A DNA stretch of 64,000 nt from Tupaia tana (GCA_026018925.1 JAKSZU010000008.1:10767626-10831625); one strand, 5' to 3'; positions 43,830 to 55,423 are shown, counted from the first letter of the stretch. The notes: generated by a model not told the origin, from the sequence alone. A program made the numbers and translations.

Positions 43830-44831
43830 ATGACAAGAAATCACCGTCGGATCACGAGAAATATGGGAAAACGAGAAAATACCTCTCCTCCAATGGAAAA
43901 GAGTAACTCTCCTTCATCCACAAACAGTTCGGTGAAAGTCATGGAAATGTCTGATAAGGAATTTAGAGCATTCGTAATGTCAAAGCTAACAGAGATGGAA
44001 GAAAAGAGAGATAATGAACTGCTAAAGAGAAAGGAGAAAGAAGTTGCCGAGTTCCAGGAGATGAGGAAATTCTTGCAAGATCTAAAAGAGGAATTACACA
44101 CTTTACAAAAGACTCAAACGGAACTGCTAGAGATCAAGTCTATAATACAAGAAGTCAAAATCTCCCTTGAAAGTATTAAAAGCAGACTAGATCATTCAGA
44201 AAATAGAATCTCAGGTGTAGAAGAGAAAATGGCTGGCTTAGAAAAGTCCACCACGAAGACTGAGAAAATGGCTCAAAAATTTGAGAATGATATGCGAGAA
44301 GTACTGGATACCATCAAACGTCCAAATATCCGGATAATTGGCATTCCAGAAGGTGAAGAGACCCATAAGGGCATTGATAATCTATTCCATGAAATCCTGC
44401 AAGAAAACTTTCCAAACCTAGAGAGGCATTCAAAGATCCAGTCCCAGGAAATACAAAGGACCCCAAATAGAATCAACCCAAGAAGATCTTCTCCAAGACA
44501 CATTATAGCCAGGTTGACCAAAACCACAGACAAAGACAAGATACTAAGATTGGCAAGAGAGAAACATCAAGTTACCTACAAAGGACATCCCATCAGGCTA
44601 ACAGCAGATCTCTCATCGGAAACAATGCGAGCGAGGAGAGAATGGGAAAATATATTCAAAGTGTTACGAGAGAAACAGTTTCAGCCAAGAATACTGTACC
44701 CGGCAAGATTATCTTTCAGGTGGGAAGAAAAGACAAGAACATTCTCAGATAAACAAAACCTGAAAGAATTTACCAGCACCAGACCAGATCTCCAAGAAGT
44801 TCTCAAGGGTGTGCTGTATCAAGAAAATTAA
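43830..44831 (+). CDS. L1-type ORF1 protein, intact (HAL1)
   Basis: 333 codons without interruption; mammalian L1 ORF1p is usually about 340. L1 ORF1p is a trimeric RNA-binding chaperone that coats its own RNA in the cytoplasmic RNP. Seen here: a basic, serine-rich N-terminus (residues 1-40); a long heptad-rich coiled coil (about 45-155, with KLTEMEEKRDNELLKRKEKE and EIKSIIQEVKISLESIKSRL); an RRM from about 164 (RPNIRIIGIPEGEE, residues 164-177) with RHIIARLT (223-230) as the second RNA-contact strand; and a C-terminal domain with QPRILYPARLSF (285-296) and TRPDLQEVLKGVLYQEN at the end. The ATG at 43830 aligns with the start in the other copies. No ORF2 follows, so mobility must depend on an ORF2 protein supplied by L1. 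Whether it is expressed cannot be seen. Confidence 0.93.
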   Translation: MTRNHRRITRNMGKRENTSPPMEKSNSPSSTNSSVKVMEMSDKEFRAFVMSKLTEMEEKRDNELLKRKEKEVAEFQEMRKFLQDLKEELHTLQKTQTELLEIKSIIQEVKISLESIKSRLDHSENRISGVEEKMAGLEKSTTKTEKMAQKFENDMREVLDTIKRPNIRIIGIPEGEETHKGIDNLFHEILQENFPNLERHSKIQSQEIQRTPNRINPRRSSPRHIIARLTKTTDKDKILRLAREKHQVTYKGHPIRLTADLSSETMRARREWENIFKVLREKQFQPRILYPARLSFRWEEKTRTFSDKQNLKEFTSTRPDLQEVLKGVLYQEN

Positions 44832-45810
44832 ACACAGACACACGGAAATAAGAGTCCAAAAACTATGAAAGTGGCCAACTTAATCAGAGGGACAAGTCTG
44901 AATTTGAATATTATATCCCAGAATTTAATCAGGAAAATTGAACCAGAACAGAAGATAAAAGTACATGAGACTGATAGGTTCATGCACCTTCCATTTGAAC
45001 AGAATCCTAACTTGTTTCCTGGCTTTAAGCAAAGTTCCTTGGCATTTCTTTGAGTTAAGTTAAAACTGGTTTTCTTAGTAGTAATGAGTGAACTCACCAT
45101 TGAAAGTAGTTAGATTATGTAGGAAATTGTGTGATCAATGCAATGTGGGTGGGAAGGGAATGAAGGACAATTGTAGACACCGGAGGTGGTGTGAGAGGAG
45201 GGTGGGAAGGGACAGAGGGTCAGAAAGAGGGGTGGAAGTAATTCTAGGAACTAGTAATGGAAAATTTTTTGTAATGTGCATGATTGTATCACTGTGCAGT
45301 GTGTACTGGATGGGAGATTGCATTTTGTATGCTGTGATGAAGCTTAGGGAAGGAATGTAAATTGAGTTACAAAAAAAAAGTTTCAGAAAAAAAATATTTA
45401 TATATTCAATGACTGCAGTAGGATATGTAGCCACAGCTAGGTGCTACTTTATAGGATGCGTAAAGTAAGACTTGTGTTCATGGAAATGTGGGTATCACCT
45501 GTGTTTGCTATGAGGGTATTTGGATTGATTAGGGTCTTTGGCGTTACAATAAAATGTGAGGAGAAAACAGTATAGAAAGCAAACATAGATACCAGAGACT
45601 GTGGGAGGAGAGTGGGAGATGGCAGAGGGTAAGAGATAGAGAATCTAGGATGGGGGGAAAAAAGCAAAACATACAGAAGACAAGAAATGGAAGATCATTT
45701 GCTGACAATAACATGCTTGTTGATGTGCTTGATTGAGACAATATATAGTGTAATTTGGATGGAAAATCTCATTTTGTATGCTGTAATGATGTTCAGAGAA
45801 TGAATGCAAA

Positions 45811-45847
<37 letters not shown>
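44832..45847 (+). other. 3' UTR with two tail modules and (AAAT)n tail (HAL1 copy 6)
   Basis: Two related modules in tandem: about 45095-45360 (AATTGTAGACACCGGAGGTG ... TTTTGTATGCTGTGATGAAG) and about 45410-45810 (AAACATAGATACCAGAGACT ... TTTTGTATGCTGTAATGATG). Each ends like a complete element tail. The tail proper is AAAT repeats at 45810-45847. Copy 5 also has two modules, copy 1 one. Confidence 0.75.
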
Positions 45848-45850
<3 letters not shown>

Positions 45851-45863
45851 ATACAATGGAAAT

Positions 45864-47767
45864 CAAACATGTTCACTAAGGGGAACAGAGAAATAAACTA
45901 TATTATCTTAAAAAAATAATGAATAGAATTGAAAGCATCTTTTCATTTCCCTTTGCAACCACCGAGGCAGGAAATGCACTTGCACCCTCACGCTGAGAGA
46001 AGACACACTAGAATAGGAGAGGGTGAAGGTGTAGCAGGAAGACAAGAGGGATGAGGAGGGAGAAATGTGGCCTGTAACATTCCCCAGCATTAGGACAATT
46101 TATTTGGCATAGCCTGTTGTTCTCATGGTAAAACTGAAAGTGATTGACTAAAGGATATACAAACACAATAAATGAGTGTAAATACCAGATGTAATGTGTG
46201 GAAGAGTAGGGCCTGAGGAAGGACATTTAGAAGAAACATAGGGAGGCAAAACATTAATGGGACAAAGAAATGTACTATCTGTTGAAGATATTTTATAGTT
46301 TAACCAACTGGACTAGGGAGAAATGTTCACATAGTGAAATATTCACTTTGTAAGCTAAAAAAGGTAATTGAATGTATAAAAATGAAATTATTAATAAAAA
46401 AGAACAATTACTGTTCTCTTTCTTTGTCTCTGCTCTTCAGCAGAGTAGTCATTCTTCTAGTCAAACATCTCAACTTCAAACTCGAGTTTCAAGGCATGAC
46501 GTCCCCCTGTACCCAGGAGACAGTGTCCCCTGAGGCAGGTGGACATTGTGCTGGCCTCAGAGTAGCACAACCTGGGATATGGGAGTGCTCTGATGAAGGA
46601 AGGAGACAGAGGTGACAAGACAGAGAGGGAGGGAGGCAGAGAGAGAGAGAGAAAGAGAAAGAGAGAGGTTGGCATTCATTCTCTTACTGCAACCTCAGTG
46701 ACCTCAAGAAACAGTACCCAATTTAGGAAAGGAAACCTTTGCATTTAGAGGGGATGGTTCCGCTAGTGTTCTCTGCTGTGGACAGAACAGAGGTTGCTTC
46801 CAGCCAACCCTGCCGATGTCCCAGAGGCTGTGTGACCTGGCAACGTTGGCGCCCTCCAATCATGTGGCGCATAATGGGACATTCAAAGAAGAGGGGGGAG
46901 GCGTTAGATCCCAGGAACTGATCTGCTAGTTGGAAAGAAGATGCCATCTGAGTTGAAAGTCTTGCTTGAGTTCCAGGATACCTGCTCTCACTCACCCCGA
47001 GATATTGCCCAGACAGGTGTTATTACTCTCCTGGTATAGAGGAAATGCTGTTTTAGAGTCAGCTCATCCACCCAGTCACTCAACCTGCGAGTGACAGACA
47101 GGATTCCACACAAGCCTGCTAACTCTCTATCTCAGACCTGCACATGACATCAGGCTGCCTCCTAATCCCAGGCATAGGGGTCTACAAAGATCTGGCAGAA
47201 CTTATAAACCTAGGCTGCTTGGACAGCACAAATGCTTCCCGCTAGCCAAGCATGAGGCTAATTAGAGCATAACATTTCCAGAGAAAGCAGGGCAGATTGC
47301 AAAATGTAGTCTGTTTTCTCTGGAAGTCCAGGAGAACGTTTGGCCAGTTCATTAGTTTCTGCCTCTTACGAACAACTGGAGACTTACTGAGGTTATGCTC
47401 ACAGTGAGGCTTTCTTTACCACAGAGAGGAGGCTGTCAATGCCCCCTCTCCTTCCCCTTGCTTTCTGAGGCCCAGTTTACTTTACAAGAAGTAGATTCAA
47501 AGCACTCAGATGGAAGTAGGGCACAAATGAGTTCCCTGAAAGCTGACACCCAGTGTACATTGAACCCTTTCCACTGTGAAACAAATGTTCCCAGTGAGCT
47601 ATGTATTACAAGTGTCTTTGATCTTAAAGGAGGGTTTCCATCTGCCCTTCCTGATCCAGTCTCTCATCCAAGGAGAACAAATATCAGAAAAGGAAAAGGA
47701 CATCGAAGGGCAGAAATATTCAACAGATAACTGCATCCAGATGACCCCAAGCAATCTGTACCCTTTA
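45864..47767. other. Unassigned spacer with a GA-rich tract
   Basis: GAGAGAGAGA tract at 46620-46670. No gene or named repeat recognised. Confidence 0.5.
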
Positions 47768-48022
47768 TTTTTTTTTAATTAAAGCATATTTATTTACTTC
47801 TTATATCAGAGAGAGGGAGAGAGAGAGAGAGCACGGGAGAGAGAGTGAGCCCCAGTGGGGTCTTCATGTGGCCATCTATCCCCAGCCTCAGCAAGCTCTG
47901 GATCTTGGGCACGTGTGTGCCTGGCATACTCGATGTCTCCAGATGGGAATCTGGAACCTTTCCATGTGTATCAGCCTCACAGAGTTGTGTCTTACCATTG
48001 CACCACTGGCCAACCTTCCCTC
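47768..48022 (-). repeat. SINE-B
   Basis: AAAGCATATTTATTTACTTC, a GAGAGAGAGA body, CTCTGGATCTTGGGCACGTG, and TTACCATTGCACCACTGGCC as head complement. Confidence 0.8.
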
Positions 48023-48399
48023 CTTCCTCCTTTTAAAGGATGAAGGCAAGCACAGTCTGCCTCAAGTTTGAGATAGGTGAAAGTTGTCCTAAATGTCCTT
48101 TTTCTTCTATGCATTCACTTCTGGGCTTTTAAACCTCTTACCTGTAGCACCCAAGTGTTAAAGGCTTCTCTTCTGATCAAGAATTAGAAATTTATCCTAA
48201 GAAGTTGAAGTGTTGATTTGATGGATCTCTCCAAGACACTTTAGTTGACAAGAGTTTCCCACTGAAGCAGTGCATAACCCTGGGGTGTTCATCTGGGACC
48301 AAGGGTAGGGGAGAAGTAGCCCCACTTTGGGGCAGTTTGTATTAGCCTCCTTTCCTGCTGTTTTTAATTTGCACTATGTCTTAGTCAATTTCAGTAAAT

Positions 48400-48830
48400 T
48401 TTCTTGGTCAGTTTTTGTGTTGCTAACAGATATACCTGAGACTGGGAGACGTATAAAGACATAGGGTTAATTAACGCACAATTTTGGCATTTGGAAAGTC
48501 TGAAGGCATAGGCCTGGAATCAAGGCTGTCCTACAACAAAGCCAATGGGAGCACAGAGGATAGCAGGCTCATGCAGAAAGAGTGGTCTGCAGCATCTCTT
48601 ATTTGTATCAACCAGCTCTCAAGAGAACAAATGCCTTTTCACAAGACCTAGAACTCGCGAGTCTTGAAAGACATCATGAATTTATTCATGAGAATGGTAG
48701 CTCCTTGATGCAATCACCACGATCCAATAAGTACTCACTAGGAACCTCTCTAACACCAAATTTCAAGACATGGAACTTTGGGGGACAAACTATTATCTTC
48801 ACTGTAACACACCATATACACTGTGCCTCC
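48400..48830 (-). mobile_element. MaLR-type LTR (MST/THE1 class)
   Basis: TTTTTGTGTTGCTAACAGAT, ACCTGAGACTGGGAGACGTA, CAACCAGCTCTCAAGAGAAC and TTTGGGGGACAAACTATT run in the order of a reverse MST/THE1-like solitary LTR. Non-coding retroviral remnant. Confidence 0.65.
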
Positions 48831-49084
48831 TTCACCTGCTCACAAATCCAACCCTAGTGCTGGCTGAACAGGAGGAAGAACATTTCCCTCAGCTTCACAA
48901 ACAATGATTTGATTTTCTCTGTTCTTTAAATATAAGTCTCTACACAAATGACAGATAGTTTTCTACTGAAAGCTGCCAATTCTATGATGCCATAACAAAT
49001 TAAATTTTGGAAATCAATGTGGGTAGAAATTTAATCTTGTAAGATTAGATCCCTAGAATGAATGATAAAATGTATTCTAAAAGT

Positions 49085-49300
49085 ATATTAATGGCTAGTT
49101 AGGGCTAAGCCTAGGTGACTGACTGCAAATGAGCAGGAGAGAACTTCCTGGGCTTTATATCTGGATCATGGTGGTAGTTACATGGGTGTCTGTATTTGTT
49201 AAAACTCCTCTAACTATATGCTGGAAATGAGTGTACTTTGCTGTAGTAAAGCATACCTTGATAATGACCATTCAAGAAAAAAAAAGAATCTTCTGGGAAT
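49085..49300 (+). repeat. Old L1 3' end (L1M class)
   Basis: TGGATCATGGTGGTAGTTAC, ATGGGTGTCTGTATTTGTTA and AAAACTCCTCTAACTATATG match the conserved 3' UTR text of old mammalian L1. Confidence 0.6.
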
Positions 49301-49339
49301 GTGTAATTAAGGGAGGCTTCATCTTATTTAAAAGAAAGT

Positions 49340-49660
49340 AATGTTTGGGTGGGATTGGTTTGGAAAGATGTTGGCCAAAGGGCACAAAATTTCAGTTAGA
49401 TAAGAGGAATAAACTTAAGAGATCTATTGTACATGATGACCATAATTAATAACAATGTATTGTGTTTCTGAAAATTGCTAAGAGAGTAGACTTTAACTGT
49501 TCCCACCACAAAAAATAAGTATACAAAATAATGCTTATGCTAATTAGCTCACTTTAATCATTTCACAATATATACATATTTCAAAACAGCATATTGTATA
49601 CTATAAATATATATAAATCTTACTTGTAAATAAGATTAAAATATAACACTAGAATGTATT
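49340..49660 (+). repeat. Old L1 3' end (L1MA class)
   Basis: GCTAATTAGCTCACTTTAAT, CATTTCACAATATATACATA and CAAAACAGCATATTGTATAC are the usual L1MA 3' terminal text. Confidence 0.65.
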
Positions 49661-49979
49661 AAAAAAAGAGAAAGCAATGTTTTAGAACTCAAAAATGTCA
49701 ACAGAATTAAGTCAGTCAATAGCGCCTTAGATGGTTGATTGGTTTTTTAACTAGCATTTGTTTTCTCTGACTTATCAATACAGGCAAATGCCTCAGCTGT
49801 ACACTCTCCTAACCCCTCAGGAGAATCACAGTCTTAGTTAAGTAACTGGGCAGTCATTTCTTAAATGTTTGTCCTCTCTAAAGCCTTCCTAAGGGTGAGT
49901 CTGGGATGAGACTACTTTGGACTTGGTGCTCTGCTTGGCCCCCTACACCTCACAGGAGCTCTCAAGTTTATTGAAACAA

Positions 49980-50115
49980 AAGATGAATTTATTCAGTGCC
50001 TACTATAATGCGTAGCCCTGAAAATATAAAAACAAATAGGAACCACCTCTACAACCAGCAGTGGAGACAAATCATGAATATTGTAATGAAGCTGAATGAG
50101 GCCTACGATAAGAGC
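49980..50115 (-). repeat. L2 3' end
   Basis: GAATTTATTCAGTGCCTACT followed by AGCCCTGAAAATATAAAAAC and a GTGGAGACAAATCATGAATA stretch fits the complement of the L2 end. Confidence 0.5.
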
Positions 50116-50701
50116 ATGGACCAAACGCTATATAACATCAAGAGGACAACAGCTGGGTTTAGATGGGACCTCCCTTGGGTTTTCATTTGGGAGGGCAGGT
50201 GTGTTAGCCTGATGGTGACCTTCCATGTCCTGTATAAATGGATGCATGTGGTGGGTGGAGTTCATAAACAATCAGGCTGCTCCCTGACTTCCACATCCTT
50301 TCCTGCAACATCTCTGTGGCCGTGTCTATGCTATGCAGTCACTTGCAGTTTGGAGTCAGGAATGAATCTGGCTAGAGGGTGACACTTCCTGTTTATTTTC
50401 ATCTCTTGGGACCTGCTCTAACTACAGTTTCAGATGGCTTCTGAGATATGGAAGTCACTTAGGAGTGGGGTAGTACTCCTCCCAGGACATCTGAAGGTTC
50501 TGGTCGATCTTGCTTACAATATCCAGAGTAAAAAATATCTTTCTTCATTCCTTTTTGAAGCAAACTGGAATCATGATAGAGGACATTGTCCAGAAAACAC
50601 CATTGCCTTACTGCTTCTTGGTGTGGAAGTCAACCATGTAAAACACAGAATGACTTCTTGACTGCAGCCAATGGCATTTAGAGCTGAATAACTCTTTGTT
50701 G
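50116..50701. other. Unassigned spacer
   Basis: Holds most of a 128-codon ORF (49996-50382) that starts in L2-like sequence. No recognisable product. Confidence 0.45.
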
Positions 50702-50850
50702 CAGGAAAGCATCATGCATTGCAGGATATTTAGTGGTTTCCAAGCCTCTGCACTAGATGCAGGTAGCACCTCCTTTCTAGTCTACTACCTCCAGATGCTG
50801 TCAAATGTCTCCTGGGGGCAAACTCTGTCCCAATGAGAACCACTGCTAAA
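50702..50850 (-). mobile_element. MER5-type nonautonomous hAT element
   Basis: ATTGCAGGATATTTAGTGGT, CTAGATGCAGGTAGCACC, AAATGTCTCCTGGGGGCAAA and the terminal GAGAACCACTG follow the complement of MER5A-like elements, including the inverted-terminal sequence. Confidence 0.72.
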
Positions 50851-50859
50851 CTCAGAGTG

Positions 50860-51010
50860 GCTCACCTGCCTTGGCCAATTACTTAATCTCTCAGTTACTC
50901 AGTTTCCACCTCTGTGCAATGAACATAAAAATACACCTACACCGTAGGATTGTAGCTAAACCAAGCAATGCATGTCTCAGGCTTGGAGCAGTGCATCCTC
51001 AGGAAAGGCT
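50860..51010 (-). repeat. MIR core
   Basis: GGCCAATTACTTAATCTCTC, TTTCCACCTCTGTGCAATGA, ACACCGTAGGATTGTAGCTA and TTGGAGCAGTGCATC follow the MIR core order. The strand label follows the RNA-start convention loosely and is uncertain. Confidence 0.55.
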
Positions 51011-52660
51011 AACTGGATCCCCCAGAACAGAGTGTGTCTTCTTGACCTCTGTTTTTGTTTGGTTTATTAGTGACATGGAAAAGAAAAAGAAAAGCCTTGC
51101 ACTCGAGGCACACGAACCCACAAAACTAGGAAGATTTCTCTGAAGACAGAGGGAGGTGAATCTGCGAGGGGAGCAGGCCTTGCACCTCTTCATATCCCAG
51201 CAGTAACACATGTTTCAAAGAGCATTACCTGTCAGATGTGTTTAATGTCAAGATTGTCAGGCAGAACCTCAATAAGGAAGAGAAAAAGAAATTAAAACCC
51301 CCAGAAAACGTACTTTGAAATCATATCATGTGGCTGAGAAAATGTCAATTCTGGAGAAAACTTCTTTCTCGGGAGGTGAAATCTTCCTGGTGCTCCACAC
51401 AGAGCCAGGTTTCCAGTGTGCAATGATTCATTCTAGAGGTTCATTTCTCTCCTAGGACAGGCTGTCACAGTGTAATGCTTCAAGGCCATGCAGACTGCAG
51501 GAACCAAGCCTTTTATACCCTGTGCATGACATCCTCCAGCAACAAGGAGATTCCATCTTATAACTGTCAAGAAAATGGATTTGTTGCTGAGCATTCCTCT
51601 TACGGTAGTTTATTACAGACTGGATTCATCTTAAGCTGTTCTACCCTCAACACAAACTTTCAGCTGAGGAAGAGAATGCATAATGAGAACACAAGAGGAA
51701 AAAGCATAAAACGTAGAGGAACATCTCCAGTGAGAAAGACATGGTGTGGGTGATGAAGTGATGAAGAGAGACAGAAAAGGTGGCCTACTGAGTTCACTGA
51801 GTCCAGGGAAAGGTAGTGGTACTGGTTCTTCTTTGGAAAGTGGCTTTGAGATGACTAGGGTGCTCAGTGCCATTTCCATTATGGTCCTCCAATTAAGGCA
51901 GCAGCACCTCTGTGTTCTGTGCGACTTGGAGGCAGCAGCCTCTGCAGTAGCAAATGCAGCAAGTTGGCAGAATCTGCTGTAAAGTGTTTGCCAAGTTCAG
52001 GCTTGATTAGACTATTAATGTATTATCCCCTGCATTGTACCCTCTCAGTCCCAGATGTAAGTATCCTCCAGAACTGCCAGTCATCTGAATGTAGAAATCC
52101 CAGGTTGTCAGGCCACCAGATGAAGGACTGGAATTCCCTTTCTCCCTTGACTAGGAGGTGAGCTGTTAGTCACAAGCTGAGAAGTAGGTATACCTAATAA
52201 CCCCTATGCTTTTATGAAATATCTACCCAAATTCAAAGTTTTACACAAAGCACCTTTCTGTATCAGTGATTTATAAGTAGTTATTGCTCTCGTTTGAGAA
52301 TTTTTCTACTCTTCTGTCTAGACACATTCTTCAAAGTCTAGGCCAAGACCAGCTTTGCAGGAAGCCTTTGATGATGCTGCCGATTTATGATAATTTTCCT
52401 TCCTGTTTGCCTGTGTTTTCTGTACTAATTTGCCACAAACTTGCCTGTAAGGTGATTACCTTAGAAACAGTGTTCATCTCATCTTACATGTTTTCCTATC
52501 TAAAGAGCAAGCATGGCGCTCTGAGCATCCTTGGGTGCCCATAGACCAGCTAACAGGCAAATAGACGGAGCTCGATATTGGTTGCTTTGTAAAATAGCCT
52601 ATCTGAGATTCTGGGAGGACTTGGATTACACTCAGTTCCTGTAGACTATCAGCAGTGTGC
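51011..52660. other. Unassigned spacer
   Basis: No gene or repeat recognised with confidence. Confidence 0.45.
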
Positions 52661-52663
52661 TTA

Positions 52664-52674
52664 AGTGTGTGTGT

Positions 52675-52709
<35 letters not shown>
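52664..52709 (+). repeat. (TG)n microsatellite
   Basis: About 20 TG units with one interruption (TACG), followed by a G-rich run GGGGGTGGGGG. Confidence 0.95.
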
Positions 52710-52710
<1 letters not shown>

Positions 52711-52759
52711 TGGGGGTGGGGGTGTACTGAGCAGCCATTCTGTGCCAGGGCTTGGGATA

Positions 52760-52845
52760 AAGATATACCTACACAGTAGGATTGTAGTTAAGCCAGGAAA
52801 TGCATGTCTCAGGCTTAGAGCAGCTCCCGGCACACACAGGCAATT
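52760..52845. repeat. MIR fragment
   Basis: ACCTACACAGTAGGATTGTA and AGGCTTAGAGCAGCTCCCGG match the same MIR section as 50930-51000. Confidence 0.5.
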
Positions 52846-54179
52846 GAGTTTATACAAACCTCCTAGAGTATCCATGGCATTGTTACCTTTCATACCACTG
52901 TGGCTCATTTCTATTTGGTTTGTTCATATGCCCCTTTCTTTCCCCTGCTAGTCTGTGAGGTAAGGAAAGATATTTCACCTGATTTCTCTCTGCATCTCCA
53001 GGACCCAGAACAAAGCCCACACATAGTGAGTACCAGGTAGAAGTTATAGATGAGAATGGGATGAGCACATTTGTAGGAAACATCATTCTCTCCTCTCCCT
53101 GTTACCCATCTTGGCTCATAATTACAAATAAAAATAATAAGAATAAATAGGAAACCCTCCCTTTCTGGCATTTTAGAGAAAAGTTGCTTTCTTCCTTTTC
53201 TCATCCTGTACTAACTAACCCATGAGAGAAGGAGCAGGAGTTGCAGGACCCGGAGAAGGAGCTGGACCTGGCTGGTTCCCATCTCAGGGTGGTCACTTTT
53301 TGGAATAACTTATCCTGGAGTCACACACTTCCATTTTCCTGCAGAAAGGCCTGCCATCCTCTTGCTCTATGAGCCAGCAGCGAAGCAAAATTCTTGGGGA
53401 GGAGGCAGATGCTCTAGTAAGTCCCAGATTCTTACAGCATTTTCCCAGTTCAACTTCATTCACAACAAACCTGGTATTTTCATCTCTATCCTTCTGTTCT
53501 GAGTCTTTCCGAGCTCTGAGCAAGGAAAGAACCTATCCCTAATTATCACTCCTGACATGTCAGTAAGGTGGAAAGAGATGATGCCTTGCAGAATGAATGT
53601 GGCGCGTGGCCCCCCTGCCTCCCCTCCATGTATGCCTCTTTTCCAGGTCAGGCTGAGATTCACTTCACCTGTAGGTGCTGGCTGACCCCTGGCAGGGCTG
53701 CTGCACCTGGATTTCAGTAAAAAAGAAGAAAGACAGACTTTTCCAAGCATCCTTTTTGTCCGGGCTCACCTCTCTTTCTCAGTGGCTATAAACTTTCAAG
53801 GGGTCCTAAATAATGGCTTTGAAAATTTAAGGAAAGATGGTGAGGAACAGCAATGTGAATGTAGGTGGAAGGTGAGTTTGGTATTAATTATGGCTTTTAT
53901 TTTCTATTCTCTATATGCTTACACCTTGGGGTCTTGCCTGGAGGACCAGTGCCTACAAATAATAAACAACTCCCCTGGAAGCTCGCCTTTTATGCAAAGC
54001 AACCAACCGACAGCCCATAGCCATCACTGCTCTATCAGCTTTCTTACTGGGCCAGGGTCCCCTGTCCTAGCCAACACAGGGCCTGGAGACAGAGATGACT
54101 GTCCTATGCCCCAAAGCCCTGGAATCATTCAAACCAGTCAATCCTAAGCCTACTTATCCCACCTTGCATTCCTCTCCTT
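52846..54179. other. Unassigned spacer
   Basis: No gene recognised. ORFs of up to 121 codons (53782-54147) have no family resemblance. Confidence 0.45.
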
Positions 54180-54195
54180 AGAAATCACAATAAAG

Positions 54196-54319
54196 GCTAT
54201 TTGATGATGATGTGGATAGAAATGTCTTTGTCTTGACTGATATGCATGGTAATTGTGCTGGGAAAAGAAATGTTATATACTGTAAAGATATATGTAATAT
54301 TAAACGTAATCTAAAAAAA
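54196..54319 (+). mobile_element. 5'-truncated L1/HAL1 tail with TSD
   Basis: 124 bp: GTCTTTGTCTTGACTGATAT, GGGAAAAGAAATGTTATATA, then an A-run. Perfect 16-bp TSD AGAAATCACAATAAAG at 54180-54195 and 54320-54335. Confidence 0.92.
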
Positions 54320-54483
54320 AGAAATCACAATAAAGCCTCTCCTTCTCACTTCCTCCAGTGTCCCTTCCCTATGTGACATCCTCTTAGTCTCTGCGACAAC
54401 AGCAATTTATCTTTTCCATAGCAGCTGTCTCCTGATCTGTTGACTTGTACTATCGAAATAATAACAAAACCTATGTTTTTGGA

Positions 54484-54725
54484 TCTGGCCTGTAGGACAA
54501 TGGCTGGGCACTACAGCAGCAGAAACCAGATCCCATGTGGTCAATCAGGATTTGAGCCCCTGCCCTGCTGGTCTGAGAGGTGCACAGTTGGAGGAATACA
54601 TGTGCCCAGGATCCTGATGGGATGGGGAACTGGAGGAAAGGATTGAGGCATAACCAGGCACTATTTGGGTAGATTCTGTCTCTCTCTCATGTGCACATGA
54701 ACCTTTTGGCATAAAAAAAAAAAAC
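54484..54725 (+). repeat. SINE-A2
   Basis: TGGCCTGTAGGACAATGGCT head, AGGATTTGAGCCCCTGCCC B-box region, GGAGGAAAGGATTGAGGCAT body, CT-rich part and an A-tail. Diverged. Confidence 0.7.
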
Positions 54726-54834
54726 AACAAAGTCTATGTCTGTGTCTGGAACAGTTTAGAAATACTGAAGCAGAGAGAAAGCTGAGAATGGAAGAATCAT
54801 AATATCCCCCTTTTGTTGGAAACTCACTTTATGT

Positions 54835-54884
54835 CAAGCTCTGTGGCAAATATGTCACACGTGTTTGTTCATTCAAACTTCACA
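54835..54884 (-). repeat. MIR, left part, split by SINEs
   Basis: CTCTGTGGCAAATATGTCAC and TTCAAACTTCACACAACTCC match the complement of MIR. The rest continues at 55434. Confidence 0.55.
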
Positions 54885-54894
54885 CAACTCCTAC

Positions 54895-55423
54895 ATTTTT
54901 TTTTGAGTTTTTGCTATAGGCATTTGCACTCACAGAGAAAGGAAAAGTGAAGAGACAGTGAGAGATAAAGTGATAAATCACCCTCTGGGGGGAATGTCCA
55001 ATTGCTTTTCCTTTACTATTTTCTAGGGGTTTTGGGCACTTCTGTACACATGCCTGGCATGATTTTCAAGCCTCAGGGTATGGGACTTGAACCCATGATT
55101 GGGCCATGTGGGATCCAGCACCTTTTAAAAATTTTTTTGGAGAGGTTTTTGCTATAGGGCATGTGCACTCACCCCAGAAAGACAGAGAGAGACAGAGAGA
55201 CAGAAAGAGAGAAATCACCCCCTAGGGGAGATGGCCATGCCACATTCCTTTCTTCTCCATTCTCCTCTTGAGATCTTGGGCATGCACGTACACGCTCCTG
55301 GAGTGAGTTTAAGCCACTGGGTCCGGGACTTGAACCACAGTCAACTACGTGGGAGTCCAGCGACATAGCCATTACGCTAACTGGGGATCCAGCACCTTAA
55401 CCTCTATGTTACCTGCTTGCCCC
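54895..55423 (-). repeat. Outer SINE-A, itself split by a second SINE-A
   Basis: Inserted in a MIR: CAACTCCTAC at 54885-54894 and 55424-55433 is its TSD. The outer element occupies 54895-55124 and 55399-55423; the rest is the inner copy plus its TSD. Confidence 0.85.
55125..55383 (-). repeat. Inner SINE-A with TSD
   Basis: Complete reverse copy inserted in the head of the outer SINE. Perfect 15-bp TSD GGGATCCAGCACCTT at 55110-55124 and 55384-55398. Confidence 0.94.

Larger units (their letters stand above)
42361..45847 (+). mobile_element. HAL1-like element, copy 6, full length with intact ORF1
   Basis: 3.49 kb between TSDs AATATACAATGGAGAT (42345-42360) and AATATACAATGGAAAT (45848-45863), one mismatch in 16. 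Order: five 125-bp 5' units (first partial), two further units separated by 189/190-bp GT-AG segments, a CpG-rich hairpin (43538-43552), a pyrimidine-rich leader, ORF1 (43830-44831), a 3' UTR with two tail modules, and (AAAT)n. No trace of ORF2. The complete ends and open frame make this the youngest-looking copy. Confidence 0.92.
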
